NCBI RefSeq assembly: GCF_001428865.1
Contig: NZ_LMIV01000003.1
Location: forward strand, 65,742 to 129,741
Direction of reading: 5' to 3'
From: Sphingomonas sp. Root241
Lineage (GTDB): Bacteria > Pseudomonadota > Alphaproteobacteria > Sphingomonadales > Sphingomonadaceae
DNA length: 64,000 nt
Of this stretch, positions 16,158-25,591 are shown piece after piece. The notes below the pieces were generated by a model. The model saw nothing but the letters and a program-made list of their open reading frames with translations. It had not been told where the DNA came from and did no database searches. A program made the translations under genes and the position numbers. Position 1 is the stretch's first letter. Each line of letters opens with the position of its first letter.

Positions 16158-17435
16158 TTACTTCTTTGCCTTTGACGGCATCTTGACCTTGATCTTGTCG
16201 AACAAGGAGCTGCCCTTCGATCCCTTGGCGGGCGTGGCCTTGTCGTCACGCTCGCCGGAATCGGTGATGACGGTGATCCGCGTTGCGAGGTCCGCCAGCG
16301 GTGCCAGCGACTTGGCCGATTTGCCCGCTTCGGCGAGCGGTTTGCCGAGCTTGGCGGCCTGGGCCGCGAATTTCTGCTCGAACGGGATCAGCACGTCGAT
16401 CTTGCGCTCGATCGAGCCTTCGAAGTCCTTGCGGCTGATCTCGAGCACCGCCTGCGGCTGGACCTTGTTGGCGACGACGATGACCTGGGTCTGCGGCGCG
16501 TTCGACTTGAACCAGCTGAGGATGCGGATCGCGTCGCGCGCGGCGGCGAGCGTGAGCTCGGTGACGAGTACCGCAACCTGCACGTCGGTGATCAGATGCG
16601 GATGGTTGACCAGCATGTTGCGCGGCAGATCGACCACGGTGCATTCATACGCCCCGCGCATCTCTTCCTGCAGCTGATAGAATGCGGCGCCGTCGGTCAG
16701 AACCGGGGCGTTGATCGGCGCCTCGGCCGAGAGCACGGCGAGCCGATCCGAGGCCTTCACCATCGCGCGCTCGATGAACAGGCCGTCGATGCGGCTCGGA
16801 TTCTCGATCGCATCGGTCAGGCCGCGGCCGGGCTCGAGATCGAGCGCGAGCGCCCCGGTGCCGAAATGCACGTCGAGGTCCAGCAACGCGGTCGTGCGCC
16901 TGTGCTTGTCGCTCAGCAGCCACGCCAGCGAAGTCGCGATCGTCGATGCGCCGCAACCGCCGCGCGTGCCGATCACCGCCACCGCGCAATGCGGCACGTC
17001 GCTGCCCGGCTCGGCGAGCTTGGGCGCGTTGAGCGCGGCCTGCGCTTGGGAAAAGGTGTCGCGCAGTGCGTCCGGGTTGAGCGGCTTGAGCAGATAGTCA
17101 TGGATCCCGCTCGCGACGAGGTCACGATACAGGCGCACGTCGTTGACCTGTCCCGATGCGATGACGATCGTGCCGGGCTCGCACACTTCGGCGAGAGCGT
17201 TGATGTCGTTGAGCGGATCGCCCGATTCGGAAAGGTCGACGAACAGCACGTTCGGGCTCGCCGAGACCGACAGGGTCTGTACGGCGTTGCGCAGCCCGCC
17301 CTTGTTGACCTTTTCGGGCGACCAGCCGAGCTCGACCGCGATCGGGCGCAGCGCCTCGGCCGTCGCCTCGTCGCAGACGAAGGCGACGAACGGCTCGCGA
17401 TGGCCGGTACGCGAGGGATTGAAGGGCGCGTTCAC
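16158..17435 (-). CDS. cpaE: Tad pilus assembly/localisation ATPase CpaE (TadZ)
   Basis: A 425-residue protein with an atypical receiver domain (residues about 15-135, with FVDLSE Asp67 and LLKPL Lys118) joined to a MinD/ParA-like ATPase. The deviant P-loop GTRGGCGAS is at about 156-164 and the LLDLDVHFG switch follows. A Lys/Ser-rich tail ends the protein. In Caulobacter the homologue positions the pilus machinery at the pole. The start overlaps the cpaD stop as ATGA, showing translational coupling. Confidence 0.93.
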   Translation of the reverse strand: MNAPFNPSRTGHREPFVAFVCDEATAEALRPIAVELGWSPEKVNKGGLRNAVQTLSVSASPNVLFVDLSESGDPLNDINALAEVCEPGTIVIASGQVNDVRLYRDLVASGIHDYLLKPLNPDALRDTFSQAQAALNAPKLAEPGSDVPHCAVAVIGTRGGCGASTIATSLAWLLSDKHRRTTALLDLDVHFGTGALALDLEPGRGLTDAIENPSRIDGLFIERAMVKASDRLAVLSAEAPINAPVLTDGAAFYQLQEEMRGAYECTVVDLPRNMLVNHPHLITDVQVAVLVTELTLAAARDAIRILSWFKSNAPQTQVIVVANKVQPQAVLEISRKDFEGSIERKIDVLIPFEQKFAAQAAKLGKPLAEAGKSAKSLAPLADLATRITVITDSGERDDKATPAKGSKGSSLFDKIKVKMPSKAKK

Positions 17436-18055
17436 TTGGTGCCTCCGTCGGTCTTCACGGTGCCGCCGCTGCCCGAGGGCTTGGCGCCACGTAATGCATT
17501 GATCGCCTTGTTGCCGGTCATCTGATCGCTGACCGGCGAACCGGAGGCGCCACGGACCAGATCGCCGGGATCGGCGACCATCGCGGCAAGATTGCTGTTG
17601 GTTGCGCAGCCGTAGTTGGAGCTGGTGCTCGCCGAGAAGTCAGGCGCATAGACGCGCGAATAATCGGGGCAGTTGGGAACGCTGGCGGTCATCCGCGTGA
17701 CCACCACGCGCACGGTACCCGGGGCGATCTGCCCGACCGTGACCGGTGCCTGATCCGACAGGATCAGGCCGTATTGGTTTGCCTGCGCCGCGATCTCGTC
17801 ACGCGCGCTGGTGCCGTTCCCACCGTCGTCGATCGCTACGCGATCGCCGTAGCGAAGCCCCATCGACTGAAGCCAGCCTGCGAGCCGCTGACCTTCGCCG
17901 CGTGCAAGCCCGTTGCCCGCGGTCTGGACGTCGAAGACGTAATCGTTTCGTTCGACCACCGGCTGATACACCGAGTCGACGCCGCCATTATAGGTCCCGC
18001 ACGCGCTGAGCAGCGCGATCGGAGCCAGGAGGAGGGGAGTGAAGCGCGACAACAT
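17432..18055 (-). CDS. cpaD: Tad pilus assembly lipoprotein CpaD
   Basis: A 207-residue CpaD-family lipoprotein with a signal peptide ending in the lipobox LLSAC (Cys about residue 19). The family features RVVVTRM and PNCPDYS are present near residue 120-135, followed by SNYGCATNSNLAAMVADPGDL, the most conserved block. It is thought to help assemble the outer-membrane secretin CpaC, which is encoded immediately upstream. It lies 18 bp after cpaC and overlaps cpaE. Confidence 0.9.
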   Translation of the reverse strand: MLSRFTPLLLAPIALLSACGTYNGGVDSVYQPVVERNDYVFDVQTAGNGLARGEGQRLAGWLQSMGLRYGDRVAIDDGGNGTSARDEIAAQANQYGLILSDQAPVTVGQIAPGTVRVVVTRMTASVPNCPDYSRVYAPDFSASTSSNYGCATNSNLAAMVADPGDLVRGASGSPVSDQMTGNKAINALRGAKPSGSGGTVKTDGGTK

Positions 18056-18073
18056 TGCGATCTCCTCAGGACA

Positions 18074-19765
18074 TCAGAAGCCGAAGCCGGGGACAGCGGA
18101 GCCACCCTTTTTCGGCTTGGACGGGGCGGGCGCAGCCTTGGGAGGCTGCCTGACCGGATTGGCGGGGACGGGCATCGCCGGCCCCGGCGCGAACGCTCCG
18201 ACCGCCGGCGTCGCACTGCTGGGCGCCATGGTCGGCTTGGGCCGGTCGCCGCCGGTGTCGCCGGCGCTCAGCTGGCCGCCGAAGATCCGTTGAAAATCGT
18301 TGGGTGCGCGATAACCGTCGGTCGGCAGCACGATCTGGTTCGCGTTGACCGGCTTCACCAGATACGGCGTGATGACGATCATCAGCTCGGTCTCGTTGCG
18401 CTGGAAGCCGTTCGAGCGGAACAATGTTCCCAGGATGGGGACGTCGCCCAATCCGGGAATCTTGCTGATCGAGTTGTTGTGGGTGTTCTGCAGCAGGCCG
18501 CCGATCACCATGCTTTCGCCCGAACCCAGCTCGACCGTGGTCTCGCTGCGGCGCGTGCTCAGCGCAGGGATGATGGTGCCGTTGAACTGAACGGCGCCGG
18601 ACGACGAAAGCTGCGAAACTTCCGGACGGACGCGAAGCGAGATACGGCCATCTGCCAGCACGGTTGGCGTGAAGGCCAGGCTCACGCCATATTGCTTGAA
18701 TTCGATCGACACCGCGCCGAGCGCCTGGGCGATCGGAATAGGGATTTCGCCGCCGGCCAGGAAGGTCGCGGTCTCGCCCGAGAGCGCCGTCAGGTTCGGC
18801 GTGGCCAGCACGGTCACCTGGCCCATCGTCTCGCCCATGTCGATTGCGGAGAGCACGTCCATGCCGAACAGCTTGCCCGCCAATCCGAGGGTCGAGAAAT
18901 CGTTGCCCTTGGCGATGTTCGTCACGTCCGTGGCGCGCGGATTGAGGAACTGGCCGGTCGACGGATCATAGGGTCCTTCGATGTAGCCGCCGTTCGGGGT
19001 CGGAATGCGCGCGATCGGGAAACCGGCCAGCTGGCCGGCGGTGAAGGCGCCGGGGTTGCGCCCGGTGGCTACGCCGAAGGTGAAGCCGCCTGTCTGGTCG
19101 CGGGTCGCGATATTGACGCCGACATTCTTGGCGAAGCTGCGGTTCACTTCGGCGAAGCGCACCTGAAGGTTCACCTGCAGCGGCGTCGCCGTCTTGAGGC
19201 GATTGATAACGCCGATCTTGAGCGGCGTCGCCGGATCGGAGATGTTGATGCCGGGGTTGAGCAGCGAAGTCACCAAGCGCTGGGCCTGCTCGCTGTCGTC
19301 CGGAGACGCGACCGTTCCGGTGAGCACTGCGATCTGCCCGACGGTGGTCACCTTGATGTCCGCATCGGGCATCGCCGCCCGCATCATGCGATCGATCGAA
19401 GTGATGTTCTGGCTCACCCGGACGTTGGTCGAATAGACCACGGTGCCGCTGGCGGTGGTCGCGAAGATCGTCGCCTCGCCGTTTTCCTTGCCGAACAGAT
19501 GGATCTGGCGCGGGTTGGCGACGTACACGTCGGCCACCCCCGGATTGGAAGTCCATACGTTGGCGACGTTGGCGGGAAGCGTGATGAGCTCGCCCTGGCC
19601 GACCGAGAGAAGAACCTCGCTGGTCGGGCGCTGTGCGCCGACCGGAAGATTCCCTACGCGTGCCTGTGGGCGCGACTGGGCCATCACTTGGGCGGGCAGG
19701 CTCATCGCCAGGGCCGCCGTCACCGTGGCGCCAAGCGCCCGGTTCAGGAGTGTGTTGCTGCGCAT
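18074..19765 (-). CDS. cpaC: Tad pilus outer-membrane secretin CpaC (RcpA)
   Basis: A 563-residue secretin. A signal peptide (cleavage after QVMAQ), an N-terminal domain binding VNLPANVANVWTSNPGVADV-type repeats, a BON-like region (about residues 110-170) and the C-terminal secretin domain (about 240-480) are visible. The signature ESMVIGGLLQNT and the closing IPGLGDVPILGTLFRS are clear. A Pro/Ala-rich tail follows. Its ATG directly follows the cpaB stop (TAG ATG), so the two are coupled. Confidence 0.94.
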   Translation of the reverse strand: MRSNTLLNRALGATVTAALAMSLPAQVMAQSRPQARVGNLPVGAQRPTSEVLLSVGQGELITLPANVANVWTSNPGVADVYVANPRQIHLFGKENGEATIFATTASGTVVYSTNVRVSQNITSIDRMMRAAMPDADIKVTTVGQIAVLTGTVASPDDSEQAQRLVTSLLNPGINISDPATPLKIGVINRLKTATPLQVNLQVRFAEVNRSFAKNVGVNIATRDQTGGFTFGVATGRNPGAFTAGQLAGFPIARIPTPNGGYIEGPYDPSTGQFLNPRATDVTNIAKGNDFSTLGLAGKLFGMDVLSAIDMGETMGQVTVLATPNLTALSGETATFLAGGEIPIPIAQALGAVSIEFKQYGVSLAFTPTVLADGRISLRVRPEVSQLSSSGAVQFNGTIIPALSTRRSETTVELGSGESMVIGGLLQNTHNNSISKIPGLGDVPILGTLFRSNGFQRNETELMIVITPYLVKPVNANQIVLPTDGYRAPNDFQRIFGGQLSAGDTGGDRPKPTMAPSSATPAVGAFAPGPAMPVPANPVRQPPKAAPAPSKPKKGGSAVPGFGF

Positions 19766-20788
19766 CTAGTTCTTACCCCCGACCTCAATCTCGGTCACAG
19801 CGTTGCCCCGGGCAACATTGACCACCGGCCCCTTCTTGACGGGCACACCCCCCGGATAACTGCCGGGCATCGGCTGTGCGCCGCTGCGATCGCTGGACTT
19901 GCCGGGGACCGTGCTGCGCTGAAAGCGCGACACGTCGGCGCCAGTGGCGAAGCCGCCAGCACCTTCCATCGGACGGGCCGCGACACGCGCCAGCATTTCC
20001 TTTTCCTTCTTGGGATCGCCATCGGTGGGCACGTCGACCTCACCGCTGGCGATCGCCTGCTCGAGATCGCTTTGGTTATCGGCGATCGATCGCAGCGACA
20101 GCGAGAGCGAACCGACGGTCTGCGCAACGGCGAGCTTCTCGGCGATCTTGGGCGTCGCCTCGACGGTAACCGTCGAGAACGTGTTGACGACGGTATTACC
20201 CTTGTCGTCGGTCTGCTTGTCGGTCTTCTGGTCGGTGGCGAGCACCCGCAGGTTGCGCAGGATCGTCTCCGATGCCTTGAGCGGCGGACCATCACCGCCG
20301 CCGGCGACCGTCTGGGTCAGCACCAGGTCGATGCGATCGCCCGGGAAGACGAAGCCCGACACATTGGCACCTTGTGCGGACACTGGAACCGTGACGGCAC
20401 GCATGCCGGGCCCGAGCGCAGCGGCGAGGAAGCCGCGATCGCCGGGCTTGACCAATGCACCCTGCGTGATCGGCTGGCCCGCGGGAATGGCGAAACGGAC
20501 GACGGTGCCCTGCAGCTTGGCGGGCTCGGACTCGCCTTTGATGTAATAGGCGCCTTCGATCAGTTCCTTCGGCCAGGCGACGAACTTCACCGACGTGGCG
20601 TCGAGGATCGTGCCCACCGGAAGCGCGCGCGTGGCGACCATCACTTCGGTGGTGTTCTGCGGAGCAGCAGCTGGAATGGCATTTGCGACGGGCGCTGGCG
20701 CACCCATCAGGATGTTGCGTGCCATGAACGCCGTGATCGCTGCGACCACGAGTGCGCCTACGAGCAGAATGAGCTTGCGTGCATCCAT
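19766..20788 (-). CDS. cpaB: Tad pilus assembly protein CpaB (RcpC)
   Basis: A 340-residue periplasmic protein with an N-terminal membrane anchor (residues about 6-28) and an SAF/RcpC domain (VMVATRALPVGTIL at about 49-62, then AIPAGQPITQGALVKPGDRG). The central FPGDRIDLVLTQ motif is typical of the family. It works with CpaC and CpaD at the outer-membrane channel. It is the second gene of the operon, 55 bp after cpaA. Confidence 0.92.
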   Translation of the reverse strand: MDARKLILLVGALVVAAITAFMARNILMGAPAPVANAIPAAAPQNTTEVMVATRALPVGTILDATSVKFVAWPKELIEGAYYIKGESEPAKLQGTVVRFAIPAGQPITQGALVKPGDRGFLAAALGPGMRAVTVPVSAQGANVSGFVFPGDRIDLVLTQTVAGGGDGPPLKASETILRNLRVLATDQKTDKQTDDKGNTVVNTFSTVTVEATPKIAEKLAVAQTVGSLSLSLRSIADNQSDLEQAIASGEVDVPTDGDPKKEKEMLARVAARPMEGAGGFATGADVSRFQRSTVPGKSSDRSGAQPMPGSYPGGVPVKKGPVVNVARGNAVTEIEVGGKN

Positions 20789-20843
20789 TTCGCTTCAAGC
20801 CTTTTCAATTACATCGCCGGTTGAGTTGCTCCGGCGTTAAGCA

Positions 20844-21518
20844 TCACGTGAACTGGTTAAGAATCGGTTCGCGAAGAACGAGCAGTGCCGAAATGGCGAT
20901 CGCCACTCCGTACGGAGTCTCCGGGACGATGCCGCGCTTGCGTGCCGCACGGGCCCCGACGAGCAGCAGCACGCCCAGGCCAGTGACGAGCGCCATCGCC
21001 ACGATCGCAGTTGCGATGGGCTGGCCGAGCAGCGCGCGCGCGACGCTGAGCCGGCTCGAATAGACGAGCGCGACCGCCGCCGCGGCGGCCGCAAGGATGG
21101 GTGCGATCGTGCGCCACGGCAGTTTGCGGAGCCCGCCGCTGAGCTGGGTCCAGCGGTCGGCGACCATGACGATCGTCAGCGCACCGCCGACCAGCGACAT
21201 CAGCACCAGCATGTAGATCAGGGGCTGTACCGGCAGCCACAGCGCCAGCGCGCCGAGCATCTTGACGTCGCCGCCGCCCATCTGTCCGATCGCGAAGGCG
21301 CCGATGAAGAAGATGAAGACGATGCTGGCCACGCCGATTTGGGTGGCGACGTCCGGCCACAGGGCCAGCCCGTTGGCCCACCACCAGGCGGGCGCGAGCA
21401 ACGCGATCGCCGCGTTCTTCCAGTTGGCGATGTTGCGCGAACGCGCGTCCTCGATCCCGGCTGAGACCAGAAGCAGGCCGAGCGCGCCCAGCAGCAAGGT
21501 TAGAAACACATCCCCCAT
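20844..21518 (-). CDS. cpaA: Tad pilus prepilin peptidase CpaA (TadV)
   Basis: A 224-residue A24-family aspartic protease that trims the Flp pilin leader. Six or so membrane segments are visible. The two catalytic aspartates are in AGIEDARSRNI (Asp about residue 24) and in the GGGDVKML motif (about 92-99). It is the first gene of the operon. A pilin gene would normally sit just upstream; here the next gene is a divergent hydrolase 50 bp away, so no pilin gene is present. Confidence 0.92.
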   Translation of the reverse strand: MGDVFLTLLLGALGLLLVSAGIEDARSRNIANWKNAAIALLAPAWWWANGLALWPDVATQIGVASIVFIFFIGAFAIGQMGGGDVKMLGALALWLPVQPLIYMLVLMSLVGGALTIVMVADRWTQLSGGLRKLPWRTIAPILAAAAAAVALVYSSRLSVARALLGQPIATAIVAMALVTGLGVLLLVGARAARKRGIVPETPYGVAIAISALLVLREPILNQFT

Positions 21519-21567
21519 CCCGCCTAAGGCCTAGACGACATGGCTTATCAAAACGTAACCAGCCTCC

Positions 21568-22515
21568 ATGGCAACTTCCCTTAAGGACCGCCGCGCCCTT
21601 CCTGCCGGCGCCCGCATCGATCATTGGGCCGCGCCGGACGGCTGGAAGCATCGGGTGTTCGACTGGCGCGCCGAGGGGCAGGCGACCCGAGGCTCGATCC
21701 TGTTCCAGGGCGGCCGCGGGGACATCTTCGAGAAATATCTCGAAACCTTCGCGCACTGGCATGCGGCAGGCTGGAACGTCACATCGTTCGACTGGCGCGG
21801 GCAGGGCGGCTCGGGCCGGCTAACGCCCGCGAAGAATTGCGGTCATATCGAGGATTATGGCGACTATATCCGCGACCTGACGGATTTCTGGGCGGCGTGG
21901 GAACCGGCTAATCCGGGCCCGCGAGCGGCGATGGGGCATTCGATGGGGGGGCATCTCGTGCTGCGCGCGCTGGTGGAAGGCGCGATCCGGCCCGACGCCG
22001 CGGTGCTGGTAGCGCCGATGCTCGGCTTCAAGCCCGGCATCTTCGGCCCGTTCGCCGAGCGCGCCGCGCGCTTCCTCGGAGGCCTCGGCGACACTGCACG
22101 GCCCGCCTGGAAGGGGAACGAGAAGCCCTACACCACCGAGACCCGCGCCTCGCTGCTCACGCACGATCCCGATCGCTATGCCGACGAGATCTGGTGGCAG
22201 ACCGAGCATCCGGAAATCCTCACCGGGCCGCCGAGCTGGCGCTGGGTGATCGAGGGGTTTCGTTCGATGCGCGAACTCGCCGCCGATCCGCGGCTCGAAG
22301 CGATGCGCGTGCCGACCTTGGTGCTGGTTGCGGAAAAAGACGGGCTGATCGACGGCAAATCCGCGCTCAAGATCGCGCCACGCCTGCCCGATGTCCGCCT
22401 GATCACCTTCGGCAAGGAGAGCGCACACGAAATCCTCCGGGAAACCGAGGCCGTGCGTGACCGTGCGCTAAGCGAGATCGATGCCTTTCTCGACGCGAGG
22501 GCAGCGGCGCGGTGA
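21568..22515 (+). CDS. alpha/beta hydrolase, lysophospholipase-like
   Basis: A 315-residue serine hydrolase resembling lysophospholipase L2/monoacylglycerol lipase. The oxyanion region FQGGRGDIFEKY, SFDWRGQGGSG, the nucleophile elbow GHSMGGH (Ser about residue 126), the acid Asp in EKDGLID and the His in SAHEILRE make a complete triad. Its stop overlaps the GTG start of the next gene (GTGA), so the two are probably cotranscribed. The physiological substrate is unknown. Confidence 0.88.
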   Translation: MATSLKDRRALPAGARIDHWAAPDGWKHRVFDWRAEGQATRGSILFQGGRGDIFEKYLETFAHWHAAGWNVTSFDWRGQGGSGRLTPAKNCGHIEDYGDYIRDLTDFWAAWEPANPGPRAAMGHSMGGHLVLRALVEGAIRPDAAVLVAPMLGFKPGIFGPFAERAARFLGGLGDTARPAWKGNEKPYTTETRASLLTHDPDRYADEIWWQTEHPEILTGPPSWRWVIEGFRSMRELAADPRLEAMRVPTLVLVAEKDGLIDGKSALKIAPRLPDVRLITFGKESAHEILRETEAVRDRALSEIDAFLDARAAAR

Positions 22516-23594
22516 AGCGCTACGATATCGCCATAGTCGGCGCGGGGATCGCCGGCGCGAGTCTCGCCGCCGAAGTCGCGCCGCATGCCAGCGTGCTGCT
22601 GCTCGAGGCCGAGGATCGCCCCGGATATCATTCCACCGGGCGTTCGGCAGCCTTCTGGTCCGAGACGTACGGCGGGCCTGACATCCAGCCGCTCACCACG
22701 GCGTCGGGGCCGCTGCTAGCGGCGGGCGGGTTCCTCGAACCGCTCGGATCGCTCCATATCGGCCGCACCGAAGAGCGGTCGGCAATCGATGCTTTCCTCG
22801 TGGAGTTCGAAGGCTCGGGCGTCGAGCTGCGCGCGGTCGATCCGCGCGATATGCTTCCAGGTCTGCGCCCCGAATGGACGCTCGGCGTATACGAGCCGAC
22901 TTGTGAATATATCGATGTCGGCGGGCTGCATGGGGCATATCTCGCCGCCGTTCGTCGCGCCGGAGGCGAACTCGCCGTCTCGGCCAACCTCGAAGGCGCG
23001 ACGCGCGCGAATGGCCGTTGGTTGCTGGACACGCGCACCGGACGATTCGAGGCCGACATCCTCGTCAACGCCGCCGGTGCCTGGGCGGACCCGGTTGCGG
23101 CGATCGCAGGAGCCAGGCCGCTCGGCATTCAGCCCTATCGCCGCACGATGCTCCAGCTCCGCACCGATCCTGCGCCGCCCGAACATTGCCCGCACGTCGC
23201 GCATATCGGCGGCAGCTTCTACTTCAAGCCCGAGGCAGGCGGGCGGCTGTGGCTCAGCCCGCATGACGAGACTGCCTGCGATCCATGCGATGCCGCGCCC
23301 GAGGAACTCGATGTCGCGATCACGATCGATCGCTTCGAGCATGTCGTCGACTGGCGCGTCGCGGCGCTCGAGCACAAATGGGCGGGCCTGCGCAGTTTCG
23401 CCCCTGATCGGCTCCCGGTCTACGGCTTCGATCCGGCGGTCCAGGGCTTTTTCTGGTGCGCGGGACAGGGAGGCTTCGGCATCCAGACCGCACCCGCCGC
23501 GGCGAAACTTGCGGCGGCGTTGCTGCTCGGCAAACCGCTGGGCGCAGAAGTCGCTCATCTCGACGCAGGTCGATACGCGCCCCGGCGATTCTGA
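22512..23594 (+). CDS. FAD-dependent D-amino-acid-type dehydrogenase (DauA-like)
   Basis: A 360-residue DAO-superfamily flavoprotein. The FAD-binding GAGIAGASLA is at about 10-19, LLLEAEDRPGYHSTGRSAA matches D-arginine dehydrogenase-like enzymes, and the C-terminal GQGGFGIQTAPAAAKL flavin loop is intact. It should oxidise an amino acid or related amine in the cytoplasm, but the substrate cannot be read from sequence. It starts with GTG overlapping the hydrolase stop, with no better ATG nearby. Confidence 0.83.
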   Translation: MKRYDIAIVGAGIAGASLAAEVAPHASVLLLEAEDRPGYHSTGRSAAFWSETYGGPDIQPLTTASGPLLAAGGFLEPLGSLHIGRTEERSAIDAFLVEFEGSGVELRAVDPRDMLPGLRPEWTLGVYEPTCEYIDVGGLHGAYLAAVRRAGGELAVSANLEGATRANGRWLLDTRTGRFEADILVNAAGAWADPVAAIAGARPLGIQPYRRTMLQLRTDPAPPEHCPHVAHIGGSFYFKPEAGGRLWLSPHDETACDPCDAAPEELDVAITIDRFEHVVDWRVAALEHKWAGLRSFAPDRLPVYGFDPAVQGFFWCAGQGGFGIQTAPAAAKLAAALLLGKPLGAEVAHLDAGRYAPRRF

Positions 23595-23634
23595 TCCATG
23601 GTTGCGGCTCCGCAACGAAACAACGGAGGGGCTC

Positions 23635-23808
23635 ATGGCGCACAAATTCGTGATCGAGCAGAACAAGGCGGGCGAGTATGTCGCCAAGTTCAAATACAAT
23701 GCCGAGACGATCTTCTGGACCGAGGGCTACACGTCCAAGGCGTCGGCAAAGAATGCGATCGAGTCGATCCTCAAGAACGGCCCGGACGCGCCTGTCGACG
23801 AGGGGTGA
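23635..23808 (+). CDS. DUF1508 (UPF0339/YegP-like) small protein
   Basis: A 57-residue protein made of one DUF1508 unit: KFVIEQNKAGEYVAKFKYNAE followed by WTEGYTSKASAKNAIESI. The family folds as a small alpha-beta domain of unknown function. The ATG at 23635 is preceded by GGAGGG at ideal spacing; the longer frame upstream is a shadow of the FAD oxidoreductase. A single domain copy is present, whereas E. coli YegP has two. Confidence 0.88.
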   Translation: MAHKFVIEQNKAGEYVAKFKYNAETIFWTEGYTSKASAKNAIESILKNGPDAPVDEG

Positions 23809-23928
23809 CGCCGGCAGGCTGCGCGATTGCCGTTACGGAAACGGGCAGTTGATCGGAAACTGAGGATTTCTGCAGCTTTCCGATGAATTCGCTCGCTGCG
23901 AATCGCGTCCGGTGGTACTTTGTGGACC

Positions 23929-24336
23929 ATGCAAGGTACTGCGCGCCCATATCAATTTCCCATCGATGTCTCCCGCGACGACATCGACTTCATGGGCCAC
24001 GTCAACAATGCCAGCTATCTGAAATGGGTGCAGGAGGCGGTGATCAGCCACTGGCGCGGGCTCGCTCCGCCCGAGGCGGTCGCCCAGCATCTCTGGGTCG
24101 CGCTCAAGCACGAGATCACCTATCGCCGCCCGGCCTTTCTCGACGATGATGTCGTCGCGACGGTGTTGCTGGAAAAGGTCCAGGGCGCGCGCGCATTCTA
24201 CGAGACAGTGATCAAGCGCGGATCGGAAGTGCTCGCGGAGGTCAAATCGAGCTGGTGCTGCCTCGACGCCGAGACACTGCGCCCGGCGCGGCTGGCGCAG
24301 AACGTGATCGAGCGCTTCTTCACCAAGCCGGACTGA
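23929..24336 (+). CDS. 4HBT-family acyl-CoA thioesterase
   Basis: A 135-residue hotdog-fold protein. The active-site segment DFMGHVNNASYLKWVQEA, with the Asp/His-Val-Asn pattern of 4-hydroxybenzoyl-CoA thioesterases and YbgC/FcbC relatives, lies at about residues 20-37. The second strand ITYRRPAFLDDDV follows. ATG at 23929 is preferred to a TTG three codons upstream. It probably hydrolyses a short-chain or aromatic acyl-CoA. Confidence 0.85.
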   Translation: MQGTARPYQFPIDVSRDDIDFMGHVNNASYLKWVQEAVISHWRGLAPPEAVAQHLWVALKHEITYRRPAFLDDDVVATVLLEKVQGARAFYETVIKRGSEVLAEVKSSWCCLDAETLRPARLAQNVIERFFTKPD

Positions 24337-24412
24337 GACGCCCGCGGCCCCAGGATAGTTGAAGCCGGCCGAAACATGCCAAGGCAAGGCTGCCCAGCCG
24401 CCGGACACGCTG

Positions 24413-25591
24413 CTAGCTCCAATATGGCATCCACACGTTTCTCAGGCGCATCAGGGCCTCGAGGTAGAAATAGTCGCCCCAGATGCATGCCTCGTCGACT
24501 CCCGCGCCGTTCGGCATGTGGTATACCGCATGCAGCAGCAGTGCGTTCGATCCCTCGATCGGTGCTGCATATCCGTGGCCAAGGGATTGGACGATGCGCC
24601 ACGCCCATGCGGCGTAGGTGTCACGCCGCACGTCCGAAACAGGCAGCGCCTTCACCAGTTCGAGCAGTCCGCATGCCGCGATCGTGGCCGCGGAGCTGTC
24701 GCGGGGGGTGGTGGTGTCGTCGGTGAAGACGAGGTCCCAGCAGCAGATCCCATCCGCGGGAAGGCGATTGAGGAAGTAGTTCGCAAGCCGCGCGGCGAGT
24801 TCGACATAGGCTTTGTCGCCCGTGTGCAATCCGCCCAGTGCGAAGCCGTAGATGCCCCAGGCCTGGCCGCGGGCCCAGCAACTGTCGTCCGAAAACCCCT
24901 GATGCGTGCTGCCAAAACGCGGCTGGCCGGAGGCTGTATCGATGTAGAAGGTGTGGAAGGTCGACGCATCCGGCCGCACCAGATAGCGCGCGGCCTGGCG
25001 CAGGTGGCGGGTGGCCGCATCCCCGAAGCTCGGATCGCCGGTCTCCCTGCCGGCCCAGAAGAGCAGCGGCAGATTGAGGTTGCAATCGATGATCATGCGG
25101 CCGCGCTGGGCCGGATCGCGCATGTCGCCCCACGCCTGGATGACGTTCGCGACACCGTCGAACCGCCCGAGCAACAGCTTCGCCGCCTCCAGCCCCGCGG
25201 CGCGCCCGGCCTCGCTTCCGGTGAGCTGATGCGCGGCGCATGCCGACAACGTATAGAGGAAGCCGAGGTCGTGATGATCGACATTGACCCGCCGTTTCAC
25301 GCGATCGAGGAACGATGCGACATTCTCGTCGGCCGCCGCGCGATAGGCGTCGCGCCCGGTCATCTGCCAGGCGAGCCAGAGCATCCCGGTCCAGAAGCCG
25401 TTCGTCCATTCGACATTGTCGATCGGCGCATAGGTTCCGCTTTCGCTGGAAGGCGCGGGGAAGTGGTCCCTGAACTGCGGCATCGTCCTGTCGAGCCGGG
25501 CCAGCGCCTGCGCGATCAGCGCGTCCAGTTCGGCGGGCTCGGAAGGGCGCAGCTCCAGCGTCGCGAGCGGCTCGTCTGCGATCTCGTTCAT
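24413..25591 (-). CDS. GH88 unsaturated glucuronyl hydrolase
   Basis: A 392-residue (alpha/alpha)6-barrel enzyme that removes the 4,5-unsaturated uronic acid left by polysaccharide lyases through hydration of the double bond. The two catalytic aspartates fall at 108 (in DHHDLGF) and 169 (in RMIIDCNLNL). Their 61-residue spacing equals that of Asp88 and Asp149 in the characterised Bacillus enzyme. No signal peptide is seen with the ATG at 25591, which overlaps the transporter stop (ATGA), so it acts in the cytoplasm on imported oligosaccharide. Confidence 0.93.
   Translation of the reverse strand: MNEIADEPLATLELRPSEPAELDALIAQALARLDRTMPQFRDHFPAPSSESGTYAPIDNVEWTNGFWTGMLWLAWQMTGRDAYRAAADENVASFLDRVKRRVNVDHHDLGFLYTLSACAAHQLTGSEAGRAAGLEAAKLLLGRFDGVANVIQAWGDMRDPAQRGRMIIDCNLNLPLLFWAGRETGDPSFGDAATRHLRQAARYLVRPDASTFHTFYIDTASGQPRFGSTHQGFSDDSCWARGQAWGIYGFALGGLHTGDKAYVELAARLANYFLNRLPADGICCWDLVFTDDTTTPRDSSAATIAACGLLELVKALPVSDVRRDTYAAWAWRIVQSLGHGYAAPIEGSNALLLHAVYHMPNGAGVDEACIWGDYFYLEALMRLRNVWMPYWS

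Noticed and set aside
17774..20824. 1016-codon open frame on the plus strand across cpaB, cpaC and cpaD
   Set aside because: The opposite strand carries three recognisable Tad genes with proper spacing. The plus-strand product is low-complexity and has no domain pattern.
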